Positions 31,910 through 45,300 of a stretch of 64,000 nt of DNA are shown here, one piece after another. The stretch's first letter is position 1. Every line of letters starts with the position of its first letter. The notes under the pieces were generated by a model. That model was not told the DNA's origin. It did not search any database and saw only the letters and a list, made by a program, of their open reading frames with translations. Source of the stretch: Sialis fuliginosa. Lineage: Eukaryota > Arthropoda > Insecta > Megaloptera > Sialidae. Position numbers and translations under genes: made by a program. Location: NCBI GenBank assembly GCA_961205875.1, contig OY540812.1, positions 22,019,098-22,083,097 of the forward strand, in the 5' to 3' direction.

Positions 31910-34900
31910 GCGTTGACCTCGTCAGATTTGTAACAGTTGTGTGACAAGTAAAAAGGAACAGTTACGATTTTGTACATGTGGTAATTTTTATGGAAGATGT
32001 GTGAGTAATAATAGAGATTGTTGAACGGATCGCGTGAAATTTTAATAAGTGCTGTTGTTGTCGTCGTGTCAAAAGAGAAGAACATATATTTTTTTGTGTG
32101 AATATATCTTCATATGTTTGTTTGTTGCAAAGATTATTTTTAATGCAGTAAAATGTTAATTATCAGAGGCCTTTTTTTATTATTACTAAATGTTGGTTCA
32201 AAAATTTATGTAAACAGTTATGCTATTTATTTTTAATTTTAATATCGATCGTAAGATATGTGTGTATATATCATATTCTATTGCATTTCATGTGATTTCT
32301 AGTCACCGATTATTGTATTTTAAAAATACCTCTATTGAAATTTTCAATCGAGTGAACATAGTCGCATTTATTAAAAAGAATAGTTATTCTTTGTAATATA
32401 GGAAAGCAATAAAATATCAAATGTGATTATAGTTTTATTAACAGACCGGTTATTATTATATGGCCTGAAATTTTCATTAAATTTGTAATTATACTTATAT
32501 TTATAACAATAATTTAATGTAAGATATAAAGCACAAAAAATAAAAAGGAAATATTTATAAGTAAAACAGTATTTTCTGTTATTTGTAGTCATTAAGTAAA
32601 AATGAAAAGAAAAAAAATTGAAATATGATTTAATAACTCAAAATTTACTGATAATTGAGAATTTACTGTATTGAAATTATTGCAAAATACAAAATCGTAT
32701 ATACGAGTGGTCTTTTCATCGAATGTCTATCTAAAAGTTTCAAAAATGTTCTTGTATTTAAAAAAATAATACAGTCATTGAAGAAATTTGATTTGGATTT
32801 ACAATTGGAAATTTGGACAACAGTATTTATATTTAGGGTTGCAACAAAAGAAATGACAAAAATACTATTCTATAAATTTCATTTATTTCCCCAGTGATTT
32901 TTTAAAATGAGAATTTAGGTCAAAATAAGTTTTTATATTTCATATGTACTAGCTATTTCACCACATCCCGTATAATAAAAATTACAGCAACTCTATGTAT
33001 AAAGTTTTTGTGCTGTCAATTTTTTTGTAGAAAAAATGCTTGCATTCCCGTAGATCCATAAAATAAAATCCCGGTATTGAATTTCTTCATAGCTGATTTT
33101 TTTTGTATTTAACAGAGGATTTTAAAAGTAAAATAATATCATAAGTCAAGTTATTGGTTGAATAGTTAAAGACAGTTTGTCTTTACAGAAAATCCTCAAA
33201 CTGTTTAGAATTTTAAAGGGCAATGTTAGGTATGCGGCCATAGTGTAGGCACGTGAAATGTCAATCCGATCCTTCGGGGAAATTCGTAGTTAAGCAAAGT
33301 TCATTCAGTGCATATAGTCTGATCTTATGTCAATTCTCTTTGCCTGGAAAGGATATTCTACATTGCTTATACTGTTTTCAACATTGATCTAATGTATTTA
33401 TATTCAACAAACAATGTAACATATAATAATTAAATATATTATCTCACACGCTGTCGCTTTTGTTCTTGTGCTGACATCTAGGAAAATGCAAAGAACTAAT
33501 AGAAGTGACAGTGTGCAGTGTAGTAATAATTATATCAATATATTTCAGTCACAATAAATAACGTATTTTTATTTTAACATATTTGTAATGGTCAATGTTT
33601 AAAACATGGTTGAATGATTGTTTTAAATATAAAAATTATTTTTAAAAAATCACAACAGGCTCAACAAGCACAGACAATTTTATATAACGTAAGTTTTTTA
33701 CTATTAGCTGAATGAACGATAGTGATAAACTTAACAATAAATTTTCAGCCCCGCTGTCTGCTAAAAAATAATGTTGAGAATCAACACTTACGATTAGAGA
33801 ATTGCAGTGCATATGTTTATAAAAAAATATGTTCTTTATGAACAAATGTGTTGTATTAACAAAGCTCTTATAACCGGTCGTACATTTTCAGCATAGTAAT
33901 TGTACTTTTAATTGATTATTTTGTATTTGTGTGATATTGTTCCTTAAAATATTTTATCTTATATAATGTGTTATGTATCAAAATCAAAAATTACGTGTGT
34001 TTTTTTCCATTATATGTTTAGTAATGATTTTGAATGCGTTTACTATTATTTTTTAAGAAAATCAATTACATATTTGATTAAATAACTACCCTAGTGATAA
34101 TTCAATGATTTTCTTTGTAACATTAATATGCAGATCCATTTTTGATTGGTGATAGAAATAAAAATTGCACGCTGTCGCTTGTTGCCACTTGAAGTCGTTA
34201 ACTTTAAAGAAAATATGGAAATAAATGAAAACACTTTGTAGCTGAAACTGTAAACAACTAATCAACAACTGTTTATGTTTCTATTTATGCTTAAATATTA
34301 CAAATAACCTTGCTGCTCCGATGGATACAGTTTATTCCTACAGCAATGTAAAACGGTAGTTTTACAGAAATAGGAAAATTAGGGTTAATGCTAGGGTGGA
34401 TAATAGAATTAAATTATAGAATATCTTAATTAATAAGTAATAATTTATTGCAGTAAATATAATTACGTTCACTTTTAAATCTTGATAACATGAGCTTTGT
34501 TAATATGATAAATTTGTATGTTATAGATCATGCTAATGATATAGTATTATTGCGTTAAGCATACCAATTATTTTTATAATTTATTTTTTATACAAATGTG
34601 ATATTGGGCTTTGTGATCATAAGATTCTTGTTATTGCATCATTAAGAAGTGCTTCCTTGATATAAAATGTTTACTTATATTTTATCTAAATCGAGAGTGT
34701 ATTTTCTGAAAATAATGGTGTTTAAAATTTAAGTAAACGCAACATTAGTAGGTTCGTTTTATTGTATTTATTTTATTTGTCATGGAATATAATATGTTAA
34801 ATGTCGGCACGTATATATATATTCTTTATTAACATATTTTTTATTGTTGTAACAATTAATTAAATATATACAGTAGTATATTGGTTGATATTTACTTACA

Positions 34901-37506
34901 TCAAAAAAGAACCTATTAAATGAGATAAACTATTGTTGTAGACTTATGAAGACGTATTGATTATTTTTAAATTAAAAATAATTATACCCAGTTTTATAAA
35001 CGATAGTTACCAAACATTTATTGTTATTTCCGAACTTAATATAACAACTGATAACTTTTTGTCACTCCTACTATTTAAATTTCAAATAACTTGTACTCAT
35101 CTTGTGGTTTATTTATGTCAAAAACATAGATTTTCAAACAGTTAGCTCCAGTGAAATTAAATAGTGACAAAAAGACAACTGTTATTATATTAAGATCGGA
35201 GATGACTATAAAATTTCATTTGGCCAAGCAGAAAGTTCTTTGCAGATTTCATTTGCCTGTTAACCTTAGGCTGTACTGCAGACGGTTAGTGAGTAACTTA
35301 GAGGGTAGAGGCTGGAGACAGGTTGATAGATGATGAATATACTTTGACAATGGAATATAACCTAGAACCCAGAGTGAAAATATCAGTCATGCGTACGTAC
35401 ATGCACCTCTAAAATTTTTCCAAAATACTTCTTTTCTATGATGGTGATTTATAAAGATGAGATGGATGAGTGTAGTCTGTAGTCTTTTGATCATTTTCTA
35501 AGTCAAGTGCAAGGCAAACTGGAGAGAATGTTTACAAATTTCAGAGAAGCAATTTCTGTCCAAAATGTTTTACACTTTCAAATTCTTCCTCAATTCATCA
35601 GCTAGATTCGATAATAATAATGTTTTCTGCTTGTTAGCTGTCCCTCTATTGTTAAAAGCGCCGTGGCTAGATAAAATTATCCTAAATGACTGATCCCTTC
35701 GCTAGGTTAGTTGAGTACGTTAGAGGAGGTATGTTTATGACGGAAACTTATCTCGCAGGTTTCTTGGTGACTCATCAACCACTACCCTCTGAGTAAACAA
35801 TCTGCATTGTGACCGTAGCATTAAAGTTTATTGATGTGTTTCTAGCAGCCGATATTTGTGATCCAGAAATTGTCTAAACAAACTCATTCATCATTATAAT
35901 AAAAATTGTGATTTTAGTATGCACAGTAAATGTTCCTTACTGTGAATGTCCATACAGTGAACCGTATCGGTAGTTCTATTATAAATGACAGCTGTAGAAA
36001 TATAGGGGCTTCTTTGAGGAGTGGGAGTTCACAATATGGAAGGTATCGAACCCAACTGGGTTCACAGTCACAGTGTGGAATGTCTACTGTATGTATGTAT
36101 ATATTGACAGGATTGTAAAATGATCATACCGAAGCTAAACTAATTGTAAACTTGGATAAAATATGGACTTTTTGTGTTAATTTTGATAATTGAACCCTTT
36201 GTATGTGACGGTTGATCAGGATCGTAGAAGTGTTATTTGAATGCAGGGAATGATACGTCTTGTAATTTGTATGAAATATTTGACTTGTTTATAACTTGCC
36301 TGTACGTTATGAATTTTCTGATCTCAAAGCTAGAATTTTATATATTTCTCACTGTTTGTCCGACACTATGTGTTTATTTTTTCTTGTTAAGGATTATTGG
36401 TTGTAGATATACACGCATGTATATAGTTTCTAGGTTAAGTTAATCGATTTATTATTTTTCATAGGCAAGGAAAATTAATTGCATCTAGTTTTTATGAAAT
36501 GAAATTCACGTGAAGATTGTTTTTTTTAAATTAAGAATAATATTTATAAATTTTTAGTATGTAGATATTTGAATATTTAATAAAGAATAATGAAATAATT
36601 ATATTAAATTTATTTTTAGTTTGAGAAACTTTAGAAGAATATGGATGTAATTGAAGTTTTGTTTTATTTGTGTATGTTCACACAATAAATTTAGAGGCAA
36701 TTATTTTTGTAACCTATTGGAAAATAGATTGTTGTACATGCAAAACCTAAGTAGAGTTTTCATTACTTTGTGACGTCAAGCCACAGAATGCAGTTTGTTT
36801 TTAAACTGTCGTAGATTCAATTAACAGATGATACCTAAATTATATTTATTAGAAACTTATTAAATCAACTAGTGTAATAAATGAAAAAACAAATAATAAT
36901 TAATGTTAATTTTTTGTAGTTGTTATTTATTCAATATACCTTATAACTCTAATCCTACAACATTTAAAAAAAATTAACACAGTGTATTTCAATAAAGCCA
37001 AATAATTTAACCTTTTATTAGTATAAATTATAAATATAAAATGTTTTTTTTAAATTATTGAATTTTTTATGCCATGATTTTACTAACCCTCATATTCAGT
37101 ATCAACATTTTGATAATGGCATTATGCTATATCCAGGCCAAAAACAATAAAAAAAATACCCCATATAATTAAAATAAACCATAAAATCAATCTTTTAAAT
37201 AATAGCTGTTATTTTAATTTTAATTAAATATGCAGGACTGGATTTATGTACCAAAACTTGAGTAGTTACAGGAGCAGGGCGCCAGGAGCGAATCCAGAAA
37301 ATGGTCAAGGTGGTAGCCATACAATAAAAACTATTTAATAGTATTTTGTAAAATTTTCTTGTGAATAATGTTAATCAATGGCGGTGATATATCAATTAAT
37401 ATCTACTTAAGGAGATGGGGCTATCCTCTTTGTATCTGCCCCCGTGACGTGCCCTGTCACCGTCATAGTTCATACACAAATTCTCCATCTTCTTCGAGAT
37501 AAAAGT
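31910..37506 (+). other. Hiat1 3' flank / possible long 3' UTR
   Basis: Contains no foldback or miniature element with definable ends, unlike the rest of the window. AATAAA signals occur at 32408-32413 (about 500 bases after the stop), 33553-33558 and 36579-36584, so the transcript could end at any of these. The stretch 35100-36400 is somewhat less AT-rich but no exon could be supported. The last few hundred bases include a GGCGCCAGGAGCGAATCCAG phrase (about 37278) like a hAT remnant. Confidence 0.45.
32408..32413 (+). terminator. Candidate Hiat1 polyadenylation signal
   Basis: First canonical AATAAA on the sense strand with a following T-rich stretch after the stop codon; would give a 3' UTR of about 0.5 kb. 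In such AT-rich DNA the hexamer is common by chance. Confidence 0.35.
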
Positions 37507-37790
37507 CAGTGGCGTAGCGAGGGGGGGGGTAAGGGGGTCTATCATGCTCCGGGCGCCACTTACAGAAGGGCGCCAAAAGGTCCTTAAGACCAACCTTTTG
37601 AACCTCATAGCATAAACCCAATTTACGAAGGGCCATAGGCCAGAATATGTAACTGAAGACCTTTTTTTTTAGTCACGCCAATTTCAATTCAGATTTATTA
37701 TAAAATTATTATTATTTTTTATTTTATTATTTTCGAGGGTGCTAAAAAGATATCGTGCCCCGGGCGCCAATTATGCTTGCTACGCCACTG
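37507..37790. mobile_element. hAT-type miniature element (MITE)
   Basis: Ends CAGTGGCGTAGCGAG and TTGCTACGCCACTG with an exact 8-bp duplication ATAAAAGT (37499-37506 and 37791-37798). The interior has a G run, GGGCGCCACTTACAGAAGGG, and the ACTGAAGACC-T run-AGTCACGC module shared with 2281 and 44079. Confidence 0.92.
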
Positions 37791-37921
37791 ATAAAAGTTA
37801 ACTAAAAATTTTGCCTAGAGCGTTAGAAATTTAGCGCCAGTTTATAATAATAATTACGATATTTTATTTCATGGTAAGTTACAAATGAATTATTTCATAT
37901 TTCATGCAAAATCGACCCAAA

Positions 37922-39018
37922 TATAATAGACCAAGAGCCAGTGGCTTATTTCCATTGTTTATTTCAAAAGTCATGAAAATTTTGGTACTAAATCTTATAT
38001 ACCTACTGAACAACAAAAGTCGATTCTGGCAGCCCTCCGCGGCCGGGTTGTACTGCAGCAAAATTATAAAGAGGGTGAAAAATAATACTTAATTTATTTA
38101 AAGTAAAAGTCATGAAATTTCAGGAGGTTACTTTCGATAATATTTTTTATTCATAAAAATTATTGCCAGAACATTTGCTCCTCACCTAGATGCTGCCAGA
38201 ACGCTGTAAATGTTTATTTTAAACACACTCATTTTTGTTATTTATGTAGGATAGATAGTTTAAAAAGCCAGAATAAAATTCCATCACCAAATGCCTACCA
38301 GAACAAAAAACGTTTCCACATTAGTGCGATACAGTTATATAGCGGCGTGGGGGTTAGAGAGAGAACGTATATGGGGAGCGCGGGAATGACACTCTGGTGA
38401 TAAAATTGGTAAGTATATGGAGAGTAAAAAAAGTTAGATATATAAAATTCAAGAAAAAAATTATTGTAAAAATAAAAATAAAAAACATTTATTTAATGTA
38501 TCAAAAAATACAATTTTTTTATTCATCTTCTTCTTCATCTACTTGATTATCATCCTAATTGACAACATCCTCATCAGATATTGTAATCATTTGAATCCTC
38601 GATTAAATTGATTTGAGGTATTAATATTTCATCATCTGTAAAAATGATTGATAATAATAATTATTATAAATTTTATAAATTTTCTTCTTGAAGTGGGGGT
38701 TTTCTATGGTCAAAATAAAAATATTTTTTTTATCTCAGCAGTGTAAATTATTTAATTTATTTGCGCTTAATTATAAATTTTCGAAAAATATATATTTTTT
38801 CTTCATCAGAACATGGTTATTATTACTTTCATTATTCTACTATAGTTGCAAAAGCAATAGAAAATAAAATAACTATTTGATTTATTCGATAATTCTAATA
38901 TACGGGGAGGGTTGTCAGAATCAACTTTTGTTGTTCAGTAGGTATATAAAATTTTGTACCAAAATTTTCATGACTTGAAATAAACAATGGAAATAAGCCA
39001 CTGGCTCTCCGTCTATAA
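37922..39018. mobile_element. 1.1-kb TIR element next to LRP1
   Basis: Arms of about 120 bp: left includes GAGCCAGTGGCTTATTTCCA and ATACCTACTGAACAACAAAA, right the complements at about 38926-39010. Similarity is roughly nine in ten. The interior is AT-rich with four GCCAGAAC-type phrases (38163-38300) and, on the minus strand, an acidic tail-like string DDNQVDEEEDE before a stop at about 38520, too broken upstream to name. Target duplication not resolved. Confidence 0.65.
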
Positions 39019-39241
39019 CCCTCGAACTAGCTTTAAGTCACAGAATAATCTTTAAGTAGCGTAGTGAGCACACTTGTGACATATTTGAAACAGCAGTCGT
39101 CTCTTAACTAGACTCGTGTAAACGAGGCCTCAACTTGTGCTCTAACCTGATTGGTCAGTCTTGAAATGTCATTTTGTGTTTCCAATGAAAAGGCGATGAG
39201 TGAATAATTTCTGTATATTTATTATTCTGTGCTCTATCAAA
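39019..39241 (+). promoter_or_regulatory. Probable LRP1 promoter / 5' UTR
   Basis: Between the TIR element and the LRP1 ATG. It has an inverted CCAAT box (GATTGGTCAG, about 39149) and a direct CCAAT at 39182, but no clear TATA. Function is inferred from position. Confidence 0.4.
39166..39207 (+). other. Upstream ORF in the LRP1 leader
   Basis: ATG at 39166 opens a 13-codon frame (MSFCVSNEKAMSE, stop TAA at 39205) ending 34 bases before the LRP1 ATG. Only meaningful if transcription starts upstream of it. Confidence 0.3.
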
Positions 39242-39380
39242 ATGGTGCGATTAAAAACAATGCGTGTGTGTGAGTGGTTGTTTTTATTGTTATTTATATA
39301 TGTGGACTGCGATGGCAGCGAATTAGAATTAAATGCAAGAACGGCGTCTACAGTGCCCCACAGAATACCGACAAGTACAG
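39242..39380 (+). CDS. LRP1: LRP1 exon 1 (signal peptide)
   Basis: Starts [12 protein letters not shown] followed by the hydrophobic [11 protein letters not shown], a secretory signal. An in-frame TGA at 39197 lies upstream, so this ATG (context CAAAATGG) is the first possible. It ends with one base of a split codon, G, before GTACGG; joining to AA at 54702 gives Glu and a phase-consistent frame. The 46-residue exon has no conserved domain, so assignment rests on signal peptide, phase and position. Confidence 0.8.
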
Positions 39381-42300
39381 GTACGGTGTAAACAAAGACC
39401 GACTGTTATACAGACAATTTTATTACAAAATAATTACACCTCTATTAAAAGTAGTTAAACATTTATTAATTTAAATTAGCAACTTTGACAAGAATGATAC
39501 ATAACTAATATATTGTTATGATAGTTGCCTATGCAATGTTTACAAAAATGCAAGTAATTATTTAAGTAGGTACGATCTTTATAAATTAAAATTGTAACAA
39601 AAAGGAAGAGTATTTTTATTATTTTGTAGAATTTAAAGAACGTAACGTAACTTTGACATTTATATTAAGCGCCATCTTCTGAACTATAAATGAAAACGTA
39701 TTGGTACAATATAAATAAAGTATGTATACATTGATGGAGAAAAAACGAAAATAAATTGAAATTATACTCGTGCGTGAAAATACAAGTTCTCAAATAGAAA
39801 AGTATATAAAGGAATCCAATTATTATAATACATTTTGCGAATCATTTGTATTTTTTCAGTAATTGATATGTAATAATAAATATTATATGACGAACAATGC
39901 TCGCTCTTATTTCAGCGAACGAATAGTAAATTTTGCTCGTTTTCTCTGATTGGTAGTATTACACACTTGACCATATTTAAATAAGTTTTAAAGTTAACAA
40001 GAAATATTTTGTGTTTTTAAATTTGTATACCTATTTTACGAATAAATAAATTTGTAGAACTAGAATTAGATAAAAAATCGAAAAAATTAACAGTTTTTTT
40101 GTTTATTTGTGAATACAGAAAAAGTTTCGGGTTCATTATTTTATCTGTTAGGTCATGCATAATTTAAAAAATAAATTTAATCAATTATATTCTGAATTTA
40201 AAAATACAAAAACACTTTTGATATTACATTAAAATAATGCAGTATTAAAAACTAAAATTTGATAAATTTTACTTTAAATGAATATGATATAAATATTATA
40301 TAAGTAGACCGTTTAGTTCTGAACTAAATTATTAACATTGTTATACTAAACTGTTCGTGATTCACTACTTGGGGTCAAAGGTAGAATTGATTAAAATTTG
40401 CGTTTCTAATAGAATAATTCTTAGAAGTTAGCAGCCATACTGTCTCAATATTCAATTAATTTTTGATAATATAATTTTGATAAAATATCTATAAATATGT
40501 ACTAGTGGTGGCCAGCAAACCGATCGCGGTGAATTTAGAATAAGAATTTTAAATAAACAACAATTTTGTGTTTTTTTATTTTTATTTCTTCTAATTAGGT
40601 CAACGAAAATCAAGACATGATATTTTACATCACACCTGTAATATATACATTATATTATTATTTTTATGCAAATTTGAAGAGAGCGGTGGGCCGGGGCGAT
40701 CTCACAAGCGACTCGCATTAATATCATTTTTTCAAAATTTTTGGTTTTGGTACGTTAGATTTTATAAACGATTTCTGACACGTTACTGAAGGAAAAAGCA
40801 ATAAAATATTGTTTACTAATGAGATACAAGTCTTTTTAGTTTATTGCCTTTCGTAATTTAGTTGCTTATTTAAAGTGAGAATGTAGTTAAACATAAATGC
40901 AGTAAAGGTTATAATTTTGGCATATAATGATATAATAAGACACTAGCATTAAATCAACCTCAAACTATTTACCCAGTTAATTAAGTGAGACCTGAAAGTT
41001 CTAAAAACTTTGATTGCATTTTCTCAATTTTTTACATTTTGCTTCTTACCGCCTTTTACCTACTTAAGCACGGTAGTGGAGCCGCGAACAATCTAAATTA
41101 AGACAGTAATTAACTTCATAACTGTTACCAAAGTGTGTTCAAAACTTGCATTTTATATTTTTTATTTGATGCATTGGTACATTGGCTCCATAGCGTTGTA
41201 ATAGTAGGTAATATGCATATTAGGATGTTTTTAAAATTTTTATTTATATTTATTTTTTCGGTCATGCAGGCCTATGTTTTAGCTTTGGATCAAAAGTTAA
41301 TTGTCCCAAAATTTCAGACTCATAGATCAAACCTGTGGACGGCACAAACCGAGTCTTTTTCCCATTTGATTAACATGGGAAAAATTACGTTTTTACTTAT
41401 GCGTGAATATCTCGTTGAAAAATTTATTTATTTTAATTTCTTACAGCAGCATATCATAGAGAATTAAATTTCTTACAAAAAAGATCCCAAGTGCTCAATT
41501 CATAGATCGAATATTTTTAAAGATAATTATGTTCGTTTAAACATTATCATAAAAAGTAAAATCCAATTTTTATGATAATTTTTAAACAAACATTTCTTAA
41601 AATTTATCGGGTTTTTGAATTGAGCACTTAATTCTCTACAAAATATTCCCCTGAGAAATTTTCAAAAAAATATTTTTCAACAAGATATTCTTGCGTAAGT
41701 AAAAAAATAAATTTTCCTATGTTAATCAAATGGGAAAAAGACTCAGTTTGCGCCGTCCACATTTTTAATCTATGAGTCTGAAATTTTGGGACAATTAACT
41801 TTTGATCCAAAGCTAAAACATAGGCCTGCGGGACCGAAAAAATAAAAATAAAAAACACCCTAATGCATATTCTATTATCACGTTTTTAATTAGGAATAAA
41901 ACTATGGATACATAACAACCAATGCTAGTCCGTGTATGAAACTGTTACCAAAATTTGACGGCGGCCATCTTTTCTTAAATGTCGCTTTCGCCATTTCCAT
42001 GCATATTATCCCAGAGGCGTCAGTTGAAAATTTATAATATATAATTATGTCTATATCTTTCCTTGTCTAAGTTCTTACGAGTTAAAGAAAATAGGACCGA
42101 AAAGGGGGCGGCAAATCTTCTTTGCCCAGGAGTACCGAGTTTACAAATAGGTCACTGATTATACTGATTAGAATTGCGTTGAAACTATAGGGCTGCCGCA
42201 GAATATCTCTTTTAAAGAGAACATTTTCTCTTTTTGAGCTTTGATCTTTCCTTTTCTTTTTTTATATTGAAATGTTCTCTTTTGTTCTCTTTTTTAATGA

Positions 42301-45300
42301 AGCATATTTTGATTTACGATAGTCCTGGTTTTGCTTCCTCGCAATATCGAAGATACGAGAAGCTTTGCGATCGTTTCAGATTGAGACAAAAAAATGTTCT
42401 CCGATTTCAAAATTTTAAATTGATTTATCCATTTCACGTCAAGGCAAACACTTTTAGTTCCGTGTCCGTCTGTTTGTGTGTCCGTCCGTCCGTCTGTCCC
42501 CTGAATCCTTGTCACACGCATAACTCATGAACCACTAAACCGATATTGTTGAAACTTGGTCGGATGGTTGGGTCTGGCTTGAGGACGGTCCCATTTCCAA
42601 ATCATCAAAATCGTGTGTAAGGGGGAGGGGTGACACCCCAAAATATTAATTTTTTCAAGATATCTCAAGAACGACACATGTTACGTGAAAATTTTATAGA
42701 ATATTTTTTGTAGAGCATTAAATTTTCTATAATATGGGTCTACAACGTTTGTTGTAAAATTATCCCTTACAAAGATTTATCTCAATTTATTTTAAAAATT
42801 CGTGTTTTGTTTTTCTAAATTGATATTAATTGTTTGGACATATTGAATGCCATTTTGACGTTTTAAATGTCATTTTGACGTTTCAAATTTCATTTTGACG
42901 TTTGCATAAATTTAAATTTAAATTGAAATTGTCAAAAAATTAAAAATATATGAAAAAATATTCAGGTGCGTTTTAAGAAAAATTTCGAACTAATATTTTT
43001 TAGTAAAATTGTATAAAAATTAAATGGTTAACCAATTCCAGGTAATTTATATAAACACTATAGGTTTTTATTTAAACTGTTGAATAATTAACTACCTTTG
43101 GTGAATTTAGCACGAGGAAGCACTGTGCATTTACTTGGCAGATGTTTTTATAACTTAAAAACATTTTCAATCAAATGTAAAAATAATTTAATTAGTATCC
43201 TTAAAAAAACTACAAAAAATAAAAGTTTAAGATACCTACGTCGATCTAGAAATTTTCATCAAAAATATTGCTGTTTATAACTTTAAAAGTTTAATTTTAA
43301 TTAATAATTTTATTTACGCGTAATGATAATAATTTATTTGAACTAACAAAAGTTTCATTTAACTACAATTTATTATAATTTTTGTATAAGGAAGATATTA
43401 TGTAGATTATTTTCACATGATTTGGAATTATTTTCTGTAGCTATAATTTTCTTAGGTCACGAGCTACCCATTGTATACACTTCTTGTCAACATAGACGCA
43501 TAAGTATTTCTCTCACCCTATATTAACTACGTCCTAATAATCGTGTTATTGGTTAATTGAGGAATGTAAAAGTTAAAGTTCACTTTCATTTGCTTAAGTT
43601 ACCTTACCTACTGTTGTTACTGTAGTGTTTTTATTTAGACAATCTTGAAATTTTGAAAATTCATGAATACATAAATGAGGACATTTTTGAGGTAAAATTT
43701 AACGTTAAATTCACTGCAAAAATTACCAGATTCATTATAACGAGAACTCGTTGTCACTATCATGACCCCCACATCCTATCACGGCCCCCCAGGCAGGATT
43801 TTCGACGGACCCCCTTCAGCTAAGAAACCTGTCATTTTTTTATGACCACCAAAAGAAGCTCGAGCTTTGAGCCTCCCTTAGCACCGGGCCCCCAGGATAG
43901 AGCTCTGTCAACTTCCCCTCTGTAGAGGCCATGGTCGATATACTTTGTAAACATCTAATATATTAATTAATTTTTGACAATTTTTTTTATTGGCATAAAT
44001 GATGTATAAACATCTTTAATTTTTAGAGTTCACTTTTCAAAGTATCTCTGAACAAACGAACAACCTAAATGGTAAAAGCAGTGGCGTATTTACGTTAAAT
44101 GCCGCCCTGGGCCAAAAAAAAATGCCGCCCTGGGTAAAAAATAATTGCCGCTTTGGGCAAAAAAATTGTCGCCCTGGTAAAAAAAATTGCCGCCCCTATA
44201 CTAAGGGAAAATATAATATATTTTTAACAGTCAAAATTCCTATGAACTGAAAAGTGAGAATTTTTTTTTACATATAATGGAAAATATAATGTATATAAAA
44301 ACTGATGGCCTTTTTTTTTTTTTTTTAGTCACGCTACTCATTTTTTTTTTCCCTATATATTTTTTAAATATGCTATATTAAACTAAAAAAATCTACCGCC
44401 CCTCTCGATCTGCCGCCCTAGGCCATGCCCCCATGGCCCCATGGTAAATACGCCTCTGGGTAAAAGTGGTGAAAAATGAGTGATAATGAGTATATAGTAA
44501 TGTAAAGGGGCACCGTAATTCGATCTTAAACTAAAACAGAAGCAAAATAAGCAACCGACATAGTCATGAAAAAAGGTCAGAACTAACGTCGACGTTTGCA
44601 TGTAGTAAAATAGTTTTCAAACTTTAACTTCATTTTAATCGAAATCACGTTTTTAATAACTGCAGAAAACGTATCTTGGCCATTTACCGTCCGATCGACT
44701 TGGAATTTTAACTGTGACTTCTTAGATAGATTTTACTTCGAAGTACACACGTTTTTACAATTGGTTAACAATTATGGTTTTTATAAACAATTTAAGGTAA
44801 TTTTTTTCGTCAAAAACGCCATTTTTTGTTCAAAGTGATCAAAATTTGCAAAAATCGATATTTTTTAATAATCGTGTGTACTTCGATGGAAAAACTCATG
44901 TAAATAACAAGAAAACGTATTTTTTTGTTCTGGATGTTGATCCATGGAAGTTCTGTTTTCCGCAGTGAAGCACATAACAAAAAAGATGCGCTCATTGTCA
45001 GTGTAGCAACGCTAAAGTCACCATTTTGTTTTATATTTCATTAACAAAAAAATTTTTTTTTTAATTTTAATTTTTTTTTAGTTTTTTTACATGTACAATA
45101 AACTTTTTAAATTTCATTTGATTGCTTTTTTATGATAAAAAAAATCCTAAAAAGTCCCATTTTCGGAAGTGACAAATAGATGTAACCCCTTAATATACGT
45201 TAAAATAATCAATTAGAAAAAAATCTTACGTAAGGTTTAACGGACCTCCGTCCCAAAGTCTTACGTAATTAATGGAAGCCCCCAAAGTCATTTTTCATGT

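Noticed and set aside
38520-38640. Minus-strand acidic string DDNQVDEEEDE before a stop
   Set aside because: Too short and interrupted just upstream; cannot be assigned to a transposase or host gene.
41135-41858. Two opposing ORFs sharing [19 protein letters not shown]
   Set aside because: Same palindrome artefact, inside the foldback 41221-41862.
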